Below, in pieces: positions 1-6,926 of a stretch of DNA of 64,000 nucleotides (position 1 is the stretch's first letter; each line of letters begins with the position of its first letter). The stretch covers positions 186,001 to 250,000 of the forward strand of contig NZ_JAMXWN010000001.1 of the NCBI RefSeq assembly GCF_024125425.1. The letters are read 5' to 3'. A program made the position numbers and the translations under genes. Origin of the DNA: Sporolactobacillus kofuensis. GTDB lineage: Bacteria; Bacillota; Bacilli; Bacillales; Sporolactobacillaceae. The notes beneath the pieces are model-generated. The model was given only the letters and a program-made list of their open reading frames with translations. It did no database searches and was not told the DNA's origin.

Positions 1-1
1 A

Positions 2-397
2 CTTGCCCTTGATTGGGCTCTGAGTCAATCACCGGAGCAGTGTCTTTTGTTAGGGGTAACCGGTGGGCGTCAAGATCATGCGCTCGCAAGTGTACAGTTG
101 CTGATGAAAGCGGCGCACATGACTACGAAACTGGAAATAATGGATCGTAGAAATTGTATCACTTTACTCACTCCAGGCACATATCATATAAAGAAGAATA
201 TATTTTACCGTTATCTTTCATTTCTTTCTCTATCCGAAAAAGTGACTGGATTGACTTTAAAGGGTGTTAAATACCCGCTTCAAGAGGCCGATCTACCACT
301 CGGATCGAGTTTATGCATCAGCAATGAAGCTGAAGCAAATGTATTCACCGTAGCTTTATCACAAGGGTATCTCTTAATGATGCAATGCAGTGATTAA
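2..397 (+). CDS. thiN: Thiamine pyrophosphokinase, C-terminal part (5' end outside window)
   Basis: The frame is open from the first bases of the window and ends at TGA... TAA 395-397, giving 131 residues of a protein normally a little over 200. It transfers pyrophosphate from ATP to thiamine to make thiamine diphosphate in the cytosol. The visible signature is GVTGGRQDHALAS, the GGRxDH nucleotide/thiamine-binding motif of the TPK family, followed by a beta-rich C-terminal half that in the family binds thiamine. It stands directly before spoVM and rpmB, the Bacillus subtilis neighbourhood, which supports the call. No TTG or ATG inside the window should be taken as the start, because the conserved sequence extends upstream of all of them. 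The catalytic N-terminal half cannot be judged. Confidence 0.9.
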   Translation, partial: LALDWALSQSPEQCLLLGVTGGRQDHALASVQLLMKAAHMTTKLEIMDRRNCITLLTPGTYHIKKNIFYRYLSFLSLSEKVTGLTLKGVKYPLQEADLPLGSSLCISNEAEANVFTVALSQGYLLMMQCSD

Positions 398-416
398 TCG
401 CTCTCTATTTCCAGTT

Positions 417-443
417 ATAGTTTCTGCACTTACCTCATATATT
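417..443 (+). promoter_or_regulatory. Sigma-E-like promoter for spoVM
   Basis: An ATA-containing -35 (TTATAGT, ATAG at 417-420) is followed about 14 nt after the ATAGT core by CATATATT (436-443), close to the sigma-E -10 consensus CATAnnnT. It lies about 50 nt before the spoVM start codon. Sigma-E transcription of spoVM in the mother cell is established in B. subtilis; the promoter here is assigned by eye only. Confidence 0.4.
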
Positions 444-494
444 CTAGAAGCACGTGATAAAGGATGACGGCGCTTGACAAGGAGGAGCAGTGCA

Positions 495-575
495 ATGAAA
501 TTTTACACAATTAAGTTGCCTCGATTTTTAGCTGGTATTGTGAGAGCACTCCTCGGTTCCTTTCGGAAAGGGTAA
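495..575 (+). CDS. spoVM: Stage V sporulation protein M (26-residue membrane-curvature peptide)
   Basis: A 26-codon gene starts at ATG 495 with an AAGGAGGA ribosome site at 479-486. The peptide begins MKFYTIKLPRFLAGI and ends LLGSFRKG, which I recognise as SpoVM almost position by position, including Pro9 and the amphipathic helix after it. In B. subtilis SpoVM sits on the convex forespore outer membrane, recruits the coat ATPase SpoIVA and is degraded by FtsH; it is essential for coat and cortex assembly. The gene keeps its B. subtilis place between thiN and rpmB. It is followed by its own terminator, so it is probably a monocistronic, mother-cell-specific unit. It is easily missed by gene callers because of its length and is strong evidence that the organism sporulates. 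Confidence 0.95.
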   Translation: MKFYTIKLPRFLAGIVRALLGSFRKG

Positions 576-592
576 ACTGCTCACATCATCAG

Positions 593-621
593 AAAGAGTC
601 TCTCAAGTGGGGACTCTTTTT
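593..621 (+). terminator. Terminator after spoVM
   Basis: AAAGAGTC (593-600) pairs with GACTCTTT (612-619) around a short loop, extended by a T-G and a C-G pair, and runs into a TTTTT tract. It starts 17 nt after the spoVM stop. Confidence 0.75.
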
Positions 622-646
622 GACGTGAGAAAAAGTTGGTTATAAT
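618..646 (+). promoter_or_regulatory. Possible orphan promoter between spoVM and rpmB
   Basis: A perfect TATAAT (641-646) has TTTTGA (618-623) 17 nt upstream, or TTGACG (620-625) at 15 nt. No + strand gene follows: the next element is the palindromic terminator at 726-763. Either a small RNA of about 110 nt starts near 653, or the match is fortuitous in AT-rich sequence. Confidence 0.35.
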
Positions 647-725
647 GTGATGGATGTTCTTTCAGGCCGATGCATCGATTGTTTACCTATGTGTTAAATC
701 ATTTGCCAAATCAACGTTTGAAATG

Positions 726-763
726 AAAAAGTCCAATCCCAGTGCACTGGGATTGGACTTTTT
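726..763. terminator. Perfect palindromic bidirectional terminator
   Basis: Two exact 19-nt arms (726-744 and 745-763) form an uninterrupted palindrome that begins with AAAAA and ends with TTTTT, so it can terminate on either strand. It lies between + strand spoVM and convergent rpmB, 44 nt beyond the rpmB stop, and should end the rpmB message and any + strand read-through. Confidence 0.9.
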
Positions 764-806
764 AAGTACCGGAGCACGATTAATCATGAATGCGCATAAT
801 TAAACA

Positions 807-995
807 TTAAACGCGTTCAACTTTACCTGCTTTAAGTGCTTTTGTTGATACATAAACGCGTTTTGGTTTTCCATCAACAAGAATGCGTACTTTTTGCAGA
901 TTTGCTTTAAACGTTCTTTTTGATTTATTTTCAGCAAACGAACGGTTCTGACCGAATTTCGTTGTTTTGCCGGTAACAAAGCATCGACGTCCCAC
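807..995 (-). CDS. rpmB: 50S ribosomal protein L28 (bL28)
   Basis: The product is a 62-residue basic protein of the large subunit. I chose the GTG at 995-993 because the protein then begins [12 protein letters not shown] like other bL28 proteins, and AAGGAGGTCA stands just upstream on the minus strand; the longer frame to 1031 would translate through that ribosome site. The C-terminal [20 protein letters not shown] block is the family signature. Only one cysteine remains near the N-terminus, so it looks like the zinc-free form. It is the only minus-strand gene in the window, as it is in B. subtilis, with its own promoter at 1041-1069 and a shared palindromic terminator at 726-763. Confidence 0.95.
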   Translation of the reverse strand: MGRRCFVTGKTTKFGQNRSFAENKSKRTFKANLQKVRILVDGKPKRVYVSTKALKAGKVERV

Positions 996-1040
996 TTGGA
1001 TGACCTCCTTGACCATGCAATTCATTAACACAATAGCTTT

Positions 1041-1069
1041 ATAGTAACACGTCAGTCCATTGCTTGCAA
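1041..1069 (-). promoter_or_regulatory. Sigma-A promoter of rpmB
   Basis: Read on the minus strand: TTGCAA (1069-1064), a 17-nt spacer, and TACTAT (1046-1041), about 45 nt upstream of the GTG start. Spacing is ideal for sigma-A and nothing else lies between this and the tandem repeats upstream. Confidence 0.7.
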
Positions 1070-1085
1070 CCTGTAGGACAGTATT

Positions 1086-1779
1086 TGTATGTATTGGGCA
1101 TCGATTGCTCGCTTGCCGCGGGCGATCCGTGAGCCTCCTCGGTCAACCTTGCTCTCTGCGGGGTCTCACTTGGCTCGCACTCCCGCAGGCGTCTCGCATC
1201 TTCACTGTGTTTTTCTTAGTTTCGAGCAAACTGGGCAAAGAACTAATCCATCCTTATTTTGTATGTATTGGGCATCGATTGCTCGCTTGCCGCGGGCGAT
1301 CCGTGAGCCTCCTCGAACAGGCAAGGGTCTGCGGGGTCTCACTGGTTCGCTGATCCCGCAGGCGTCTCGCATCTTCACTGTGTTTTTCTTAGTTTCGAGC
1401 AAACTGGGCAAAGAACTCATCCATCCTTATTTGTATGAATTGAGCTTCGATTGCTCGCTTGCCGCGGGCGATCCGTGAGCCTGCTCGGTCAACCTTGCTC
1501 TCTGCGGGGTCTCACTTGGCTCGCACTCCCGCAGGCGTCTCGCATCTTCACTGTGTTTTTCTTAGTTTCGAGCAAACTGGGCAAAGAACTAATCCATCTT
1601 TATTTGTATGTATTGAGCTTCGATTGCTGGCTTGCCGCGGGCGTCTCGCATCTTCACTGTGTTTTTCTTAGTTTCGAGCAAACTGGGCAAAGAACTAATC
1701 CATCCTTATTTGTATGAATTGAGCATCGATTGCTCGCTTGCCGCGGGCGATCCATGAGCCTCCTCGGTCAACCTTGCCT
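1086..1779. repeat. Tandem array of about five copies of a GC-rich intergenic element
   Basis: Equivalent bases occur at 1099, 1273, 1445, 1618 and 1724, so units are 174, 172 and 173 nt, then one shortened to 106 nt, then a partial unit that ends near 1779. Each unit has a GC-rich core (GCTTGCCGCGGGCGATCCGT … GAGCCTCCTCG … TGCGGGGTCTCAC … CCCGCAGGCGTCTCGC) and an AT-rich linker. Within the core TGCGGG can pair with CCCGCA, and GTGAG with CTCAC. The fourth unit lost about 67 nt between the similar strings CGGGCG and CAGGCG, a typical slippage or recombination deletion. Single copies in the opposite orientation lie at 17,067 and 19,088, and a degenerate half at 28,858. Open frames through the array are products of its repetition, not genes. 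From memory the core resembles GC-rich intergenic repeats common in Bacillaceae. It fills most of the 955-bp space between rpmB and asp23; the remaining 170 bp before asp23 show no gene. Confidence 0.9.
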
Positions 1780-1950
1780 TTTTTGTTACAAAAGTTATGT
1801 ATTATGAAAGGAGTTGCTCTTTACGTTGCTTTAAATTTCAAGGAGGCTAGTGTAAAATAACGATATGCATTCCTATGTAAAATGATTCGTATATTTGGTA
1901 TTTATGCCTATATGTAAAAAAAATAATAAACAGCCTAACAGGAGGGTTCA

Positions 1951-2352
1951 ATGATGACGGTTTCCATGACTAATAATTTCGGACAAATTGATATATCTAT
2001 TGATGTGGTTGCAAAAATTGTTGGCGGTGCGGCATTGGACTGTGCCGGAATTGTCGGAATGGCATCCAAAAACCAATTAAAGGATGGATTCGCTGAACTT
2101 CTTAAAAAAGAAAATTTTAGCCGAGGCATCATTGTTCGGTTCGATGAAGATCAGAACTTACTTATTGATATGTACATTATCGTAAGTTACGGAACACGCA
2201 TTTCTGAAGTTGCAATGAATGTACAAAATAGAGTGAAACAGACATTGAATAAAACATTAGGATTAGATGCTGCTTCGATTAATATTTTTGTCCAAGGGGT
2301 TCGTCTCTTAGAAGAAGAAACAGTTTCTGAAGACCAATCGTTACATCAGTAA
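1951..2352 (+). CDS. yloU: Asp23/Gls24 family envelope stress protein (YloU-like)
   Basis: This 133-residue protein belongs to the Asp23 (DUF322) family, small cytosolic proteins that in staphylococci associate with the membrane and affect cell-wall stress responses; the molecular role is not settled. The family core is clear: GQIDISIDVVAKIVGGAA, GIVGMASKN, KENFSRGI and VQNRVKQTLN. It starts at ATG 1951 after AGGAGGG (1940-1946); ATG 1954 or 1966 are also possible because the conserved part begins near residue 10. In B. subtilis the next gene is yloV/fakA; here it is absent and sdaAB follows after 13 nt, its ribosome site overlapping this gene's stop. A promoter was not recognised with confidence in the AT-rich 170 bp upstream. 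Confidence 0.92.
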   Translation: MMTVSMTNNFGQIDISIDVVAKIVGGAALDCAGIVGMASKNQLKDGFAELLKKENFSRGIIVRFDEDQNLLIDMYIIVSYGTRISEVAMNVQNRVKQTLNKTLGLDAASINIFVQGVRLLEEETVSEDQSLHQ

Positions 2353-2365
2353 GGGGATGCCAATC

Positions 2366-3028
2366 ATGAAATATCGGAGTGTATTTGACATTATCGGACC
2401 AGTAATGGTTGGTCCTTCCAGTTCACACACAGCAGGTGCGGCAAAAATTGGTCGCATGGCTCGCAAATTGTTCGGCGTACGCCCCGAGCGGGTGATCATT
2501 ACACTTTATGGTTCATTCGCTGAAACTTATAAGGGGCATGGAACAGACGTTGCTATTGTGGCAGGTTTGCTTGATTTTGATGAGAGTAACAAACGGCTTC
2601 CTGAGTCACTTCAAATCGCTGAAGAATTGGGCATAGATATCTCGTTTCACATTGATAAAAACACACAAGTTGAAGAGCCGAATACAGCGCGAATCCACTT
2701 AGCAACAGGTGACGATGAACTTGAACTGGTTGGTGTTTCCATTGGCGGAGGTAAAATTGAGATCACTGAAGTCAATGGATTTTCCATATCATTGTCTGGG
2801 AGTAATCCCGCATTGCTTGTACTCCATCATGATAAGTACGGGTCAGTTGCTGAAGTTGCGGGATTGATTGCAAAATATGAGAAGAATATTTCCTATATGG
2901 AAGTATCTCGCCAAAAAAAAGGCAGTTTAGCATTGATGGTCATTCAAACAGATGAAGAAATCGATGAGGGAATGGCAGCAGAAATTTCTGGCCTTCCAAA
3001 CATCCTGAATGTAGCTGTTTTATCATAA
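2366..3028 (+). CDS. sdaAB: L-serine dehydratase, iron-sulfur-dependent, beta subunit
   Basis: With SdaAA this forms the oxygen-sensitive [4Fe-4S] L-serine deaminase that turns serine into pyruvate and ammonia. The 220-residue product carries the beta-subunit signature GPSSSHTAG at about 16-24, FYG-type YGSFAETYKGHGTD near 50, and a C-terminal ACT domain from about 150, where serine regulates or delivers substrate in related enzymes. I prefer ATG 2366 to the in-frame ATG 2357, because the AAGGGG ribosome site (2351-2356) touches the latter but is nine bases from the former, and the protein then starts MKYRSVFDIIGP as in Bacillus. It is separated from sdaAA by 27 nt holding an AAAGGAGGAG site. 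Confidence 0.95.
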   Translation: MKYRSVFDIIGPVMVGPSSSHTAGAAKIGRMARKLFGVRPERVIITLYGSFAETYKGHGTDVAIVAGLLDFDESNKRLPESLQIAEELGIDISFHIDKNTQVEEPNTARIHLATGDDELELVGVSIGGGKIEITEVNGFSISLSGSNPALLVLHHDKYGSVAEVAGLIAKYEKNISYMEVSRQKKGSLALMVIQTDEEIDEGMAAEISGLPNILNVAVLS

Positions 3029-3055
3029 AAAATTGCTGGAAAAGGAGGAGTCTTC

Positions 3056-3958
3056 ATGTTTCGTACCATAGAGGAATTAGTGAACCTTGCTGATCAACAA
3101 CATATAGCCATTTCCGAAGTCATGATTCGGACTGAAATGGAGACAACCGGAAGAAGTCGTGAAGACATTTTTTCTAAAATGTCCCGCAATTTGGAGGTTA
3201 TGGAGCAGGCCGTTCAACGGGGAATTAATGAGGATATTAAATCACGCTCCGGTTTATCAGGCGGAGACGCACGTAAATTACAAGCTTACTTAAAAAATAA
3301 GCAACCTTTGTCTGGTACTGTATTGCTTGATTCAGTCAGTAAGGCAATGGCCACAAATGAAGTAAACGCAGCTATGGGAACCATCTGTGCGACACCGACA
3401 GCAGGCTCAGCAGGCGTTGTCCCAGGTGTTTTATTTGGTCTCCAATCCAAGCTTCATCCAAGCCGTGAACAAATGGTTGATTTTCTTTTTACTGCCGGAG
3501 CATTTGGATTTGTTATCGCAAATAACGCATCCATTTCAGGGGCTGCAGGAGGATGTCAAGCTGAAGTAGGCTCAGCAACCGGAATGGCAGCCGCTGCTGC
3601 GGTTGAATTAGCGGGAGGGACCCCGGAACAATCCGCACATGCAATGGCAATTGCCCTTGCAAACATGCTGGGGTTGATTTGTGATCCTGTCGCAGGATTA
3701 GTTGAAGCACCTTGTGTGAAACGCAATGCAATTGGCGCATCGAGCGCAATTGTGGCAGCAGATATGGCTCTAGCTGGAATAAAAAGCTTAATACCCTGTG
3801 ACGAAGTGATTGATGCGATGTACCGAGTAGGGCGTATGATGCCGGTTGCGTTAAGAGAGACTGCACTTGGTGGATTGGCAGACACAAAGACAGGCCGAGC
3901 GCTTAAAAAACAAATTTTCGGTTCGGATGCACAGTCATCGATGATCAAAGAGCAATGA
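3056..3958 (+). CDS. sdaAA: L-serine dehydratase, iron-sulfur-dependent, alpha subunit
   Basis: The 300-residue catalytic subunit holds the [4Fe-4S] cluster that binds and dehydrates L-serine. Four cysteines lie in the conserved region: Cys111 (GTICATPTAGSAG), Cys167 (GAAGGCQAEVG), Cys209 (GLICDPVAG) and Cys220 (EAPCVKRN); three of them are expected to be the cluster ligands of this family. The glycine/alanine-rich core between 150 and 190 is typical. The start ATG 3056 is preceded by AAAGGAGGAG. The stop overlaps the recG start by four bases (ATGA, 3955-3958), so recG is probably translated by coupling. Length and organisation match the two-subunit Bacillus enzyme rather than the fused enterobacterial form. 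Confidence 0.96.
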   Translation: MFRTIEELVNLADQQHIAISEVMIRTEMETTGRSREDIFSKMSRNLEVMEQAVQRGINEDIKSRSGLSGGDARKLQAYLKNKQPLSGTVLLDSVSKAMATNEVNAAMGTICATPTAGSAGVVPGVLFGLQSKLHPSREQMVDFLFTAGAFGFVIANNASISGAAGGCQAEVGSATGMAAAAAVELAGGTPEQSAHAMAIALANMLGLICDPVAGLVEAPCVKRNAIGASSAIVAADMALAGIKSLIPCDEVIDAMYRVGRMMPVALRETALGGLADTKTGRALKKQIFGSDAQSSMIKEQ

Positions 3959-6003
3959 CGACAGCGAAAACAAATATACCAATACAAAATTTAAAAGGGG
4001 TCGGAACACGCCTAGCTGAAGAACTGGGAACTTTAGGGATCACAACAGTTGAAAACCTAGTCGACTATTATCCTTATCGATATGATAACTATGAATTAAG
4101 AAATCTTGCAGATGTCCAGGATCAAGAAATGGCGACGGTATCCGGTATTATTCAGAGCGAACCGTTACTTAATTATTATGGCAAAAAAAAGTCAAGACTA
4201 TCTGTGCGCGTGCTGTCGGGGCGTTACCTTATCACGGTTATTCTATTCAATCGACCTTTTTTGAAACGAAGTCTAACACTCGGCGAGCCGGTAACGGTAA
4301 CCGGTAAATGGGACCGAAATCGTGCAGTCTTGACATCTACCGATTTCAAAACAGGGAAGCCAGAAACTCATGCACAATGGGCACCTGTCTATCCTGTTAA
4401 GTCGGGTGTCTCCATTAAAAAAATGAGGACGCTCATAAAACAAGCGTTTGCTCAATACCCGGACTGCATTCAAGAAACTCTTCCTGAAAGCTTAAGACAA
4501 GCTTATAAGCTGATTGGTAAGAAAGAGGCTGTGCAGATTATTCATTTTCCCGAGGAACGTGAGCGCCTGCATCAAGCAAGAAGACGTTTGGTTTATGAAG
4601 AGTTTTTATTTTATCAACTTAAATTGCAGGCTTATAAACAAATGAACCGTTCCTCATCCATCGGTAACCCTATTCCTGTGGATCAAGAATTGGTCCACAA
4701 GTTTATTGGTCTGCTTCCTTTTGCTATGACTCAAGCACAGAACCGGGTAATCGATGAAATCTTACGTGACTTGGCATCGTCATCGCCAATGAATCGATTA
4801 CTCCAAGGTGACGTAGGTTCTGGTAAAACTGTTGTTGCTGCGATTGCCCTTTATGCGGCTGTAACGGGAGGCTATCAAGGGGCGCTGATGGCACCAACAG
4901 AAATACTTGCAGAACAGCATGCAGATTATCTGGAAGAACTCTTTAGGCCGTTTGGAATCACTGTGGGACTATTAACAGGAAGTGTACGGGGGAAGAAGCG
5001 AAAAGCGCTGCTTGAACATTTGGCAGAAGGAAGCATTCACATACTTGTAGGCACGCATGCTCTAATCCAACCAGAAGTTCTTTTTCAAAAATTAGGCTTC
5101 GTTGTGACGGATGAGCAACATCGCTTCGGTGTACGTCAGCGAGGCGCATTACGCTTGAAAGGGAAAGAACCTGATGTGTTGTATATGACCGCAACGCCCA
5201 TCCCAAGAACACTTGCACTTTCTGTATTTGGAGATATGGATGTATCAACAATTGATGAACTTCCCGGTGGAAGAAAGAAGATCAAGACCTATTGGGTTCA
5301 GGAAAACGTTATGGATCGAGTCCTTACATTCATGAAAAAGGAACTTGATCAAGGGCGACAAGCGTATGTCATCTGCCCCTTAATAGAGGAATCTGAACAG
5401 CTCGATGTGCAGAATGCACTGGATGTTCATGCATACCTATCCCAAGCGTTACCTCAGTATCGCGTTGCTTTGATGCATGGAAAGCTTGCTCCAGAAGAAA
5501 AGGAAGAGGTCATGAATTCTTTTAAGGATCATAAGGCTCAGATTCTTGTCTCAACAACTGTTGTCGAGGTCGGGGTTAACGTGCCCAATGCGTCTCTAAT
5601 GATTATTTATGATGCAGATCGATTCGGCCTGTCTCAGCTCCATCAGCTCCGTGGCAGGGTAGGACGTGGCAATACCCAATCGTATTGTGTACTTCTTGCA
5701 GATGCTAAATCGGAAGCAAGTCGTGAGAAAATGCGAATGATGACTGAAACGACCGATGGCTTCAAGCTCTCTGCTTATGATCTCAAATTACGCGGACCCG
5801 GAGATTTTTTTGGAAAAAAACAGAGTGGTGTGCCTTCATTTAAGTTGGCAGATATGGTTCATGACTACCGTACGCTGGCTACTGCAAGAGATGATGCTGC
5901 AAAATTGGTCAGTGATTCAAAGTTCTGGCATGATGAACAATACGCACAACTTCGTCAGCCCCTTATTGAATCCGGATTGACCTCTTCAGTTCATTTAGAT
6001 TAG
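3955..6003 (+). CDS. recG: ATP-dependent DNA helicase RecG
   Basis: RecG is a superfamily 2 translocase that remodels stalled replication forks and Holliday junctions. The 682-residue protein matches the length of the B. subtilis enzyme. It has an N-terminal OB-fold wedge region (about 50-150), Walker A GDVGSGKT at 285-292, the DEQH Walker B box at 386-389, a TATPIPRTL motif III, and the C-terminal QLRGRVGRG helicase motif VI, with the RecG-specific LRGPGDFFGKKQSG stretch near 615-630. It begins at an ATGA overlap with sdaAA and has no separate strong ribosome site, which suggests coupled translation. A hairpin terminator follows at 6024. Confidence 0.97.
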   Translation: MTTAKTNIPIQNLKGVGTRLAEELGTLGITTVENLVDYYPYRYDNYELRNLADVQDQEMATVSGIIQSEPLLNYYGKKKSRLSVRVLSGRYLITVILFNRPFLKRSLTLGEPVTVTGKWDRNRAVLTSTDFKTGKPETHAQWAPVYPVKSGVSIKKMRTLIKQAFAQYPDCIQETLPESLRQAYKLIGKKEAVQIIHFPEERERLHQARRRLVYEEFLFYQLKLQAYKQMNRSSSIGNPIPVDQELVHKFIGLLPFAMTQAQNRVIDEILRDLASSSPMNRLLQGDVGSGKTVVAAIALYAAVTGGYQGALMAPTEILAEQHADYLEELFRPFGITVGLLTGSVRGKKRKALLEHLAEGSIHILVGTHALIQPEVLFQKLGFVVTDEQHRFGVRQRGALRLKGKEPDVLYMTATPIPRTLALSVFGDMDVSTIDELPGGRKKIKTYWVQENVMDRVLTFMKKELDQGRQAYVICPLIEESEQLDVQNALDVHAYLSQALPQYRVALMHGKLAPEEKEEVMNSFKDHKAQILVSTTVVEVGVNVPNASLMIIYDADRFGLSQLHQLRGRVGRGNTQSYCVLLADAKSEASREKMRMMTETTDGFKLSAYDLKLRGPGDFFGKKQSGVPSFKLADMVHDYRTLATARDDAAKLVSDSKFWHDEQYAQLRQPLIESGLTSSVHLD

Positions 6004-6023
6004 TGAAACCCTTGTCCAAATGA

Positions 6024-6050
6024 ACACGTACATAAATACGTGTCATTTTT
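6024..6050 (+). terminator. Terminator after recG
   Basis: ACACGTA (6024-6030) and TACGTGT (6037-6043) form a perfect 7-bp stem with a CATAAA loop, followed by CATTTTT. It closes the asp23-sdaAB-sdaAA-recG unit before the FapR-controlled promoter. Confidence 0.7.
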
Positions 6051-6171
6051 GAGAAGAATGTCTGACTCATACGGTATGTGAACTATCCGTACTATATTTT
6101 ATCAGTGAACAGTCAGAGAAAAGCTCGACACATCCACTCATTTGCCGGTGCTACCCGCTACAGATAAGATA

Positions 6172-6204
6172 TGGTATACTTACTATTATTACCTAGTCTT
6201 AATT
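6172..6204 (+). promoter_or_regulatory. Extended -10 promoter with FapR operator upstream of fapR
   Basis: TGGTATACT (6172-6180) is an extended -10 element without a good -35. Directly after it, TTATTACCTAGTCTTAATT (6186-6204) differs at one base from the FapR operator sequence I remember from B. subtilis, and it would cover the transcription start. FapR binds such sites and is released by malonyl-CoA, so the operon should be autoregulated by lipid-precursor supply. Confidence 0.8.
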
Positions 6205-6250
6205 GTGAATTGAACACAATGAACGATGAACGAGGACGGCGGCGGTATCA

Positions 6251-6826
6251 ATGAGAAAGAACAAAAAGGATCGACAATCATTATTAAAACAGACCATTAC
6301 TGACAATCCTTTTATTACTGATGACGAATTGTCGAAAAAGTTTTCGGTTAGCGTGCAGACAATCCGATTAGATCGCTTAGAGTTATCCATTCCTGAATTA
6401 AGAGAACGCATTAAACATGTGGCTAAAAGGCAATTTGACGAAGTTAAGGCACTTCATCAAGAAGAAGTGATTGGTGACATTCTTGACTTGCAATTGGATA
6501 TAAGTGCCATATCTATTCTTGAAATTACTCCAGAATTAGTATTCACAAGGACGGGAATTGCTCGAGGTCATCATCTATTTGCACAGGCAAACTCCCTGGC
6601 GGTTGCCGTAATCAATGACGCTCTTGCATTGACTTCTAAAGCAGAAATACACTACATACGGCCGGTAAAATCAGGAGAACGTGTTGTTGCCAAAGCTAAA
6701 GTGATTCGCAAAGAGCGCGTGCGTACGAGAGTAGAAGTCAACAGTTATTCAGGTCATGATCATGTGTTCAATGGCGTGTTCACCATGTATCGTGCACATG
6801 GAAATAAAGATAAATCAGAACTATAA
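6251..6826 (+). CDS. fapR: FapR, malonyl-CoA-sensing repressor of fatty acid and phospholipid synthesis
   Basis: FapR represses fatty acid synthesis genes and leaves DNA when it binds malonyl-CoA. The 191-residue protein has a DeoR-like helix-turn-helix near residues 18-45 ([21 protein letters not shown]), a linker helix, and a hot-dog-fold effector domain from about 100, with the highly conserved [18 protein letters not shown] stretch. The start ATG 6251 agrees with the family start MRxNK; the ribosome site is weak (GAGGACGG). A near-canonical FapR operator at 6186-6204 indicates autorepression. In Bacillus plsX follows fapR directly; here it is absent and fabD begins 100 nt downstream. Confidence 0.96.
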   Translation: MRKNKKDRQSLLKQTITDNPFITDDELSKKFSVSVQTIRLDRLELSIPELRERIKHVAKRQFDEVKALHQEEVIGDILDLQLDISAISILEITPELVFTRTGIARGHHLFAQANSLAVAVINDALALTSKAEIHYIRPVKSGERVVAKAKVIRKERVRTRVEVNSYSGHDHVFNGVFTMYRAHGNKDKSEL

Positions 6827-6857
6827 CTAAGTGCTTTGTAGTCTCCTTATTTATTTG

Positions 6858-6886
6858 TTGCCACGAGATGAGCAGCACATTAAAGA
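6858..6886 (+). promoter_or_regulatory. Possible secondary promoter before fabD
   Basis: TTGCCA (6858-6863), 17 nt, TAAAGA (6881-6886), followed by TTGGTAC, which resembles one arm of a FapR operator. The match is weak, but it fills the fapR-fabD gap where plsX would be expected, so fabD may have acquired its own start site. Confidence 0.25.
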
Positions 6887-6926
6887 TTGGTACTAGGGGA
6901 CAGAATAATCCGGAGGTTGATGAATA

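Noticed and set aside
651-698. A 15-codon cysteine-containing frame in the spoVM-rpmB gap
   Set aside because: No ribosome site, lies at the predicted start of the orphan transcript, and is easily expected by chance.
1060-1717. Overlapping open frames of 70-129 codons across the tandem array
   Set aside because: They repeat the same peptide in step with the DNA units, occur in several frames and strands, and have no ribosome sites; they are products of the repeats.
1804-1860. An 18-codon frame (MKGVALYVALNFKEASVK) upstream of asp23
   Set aside because: No ribosome site and no known relative; too short to support.
3513-3987. Long minus-strand frames inside sdaAA
   Set aside because: Shadow frames opposite a clear, conserved gene with strong codon structure on the + strand.
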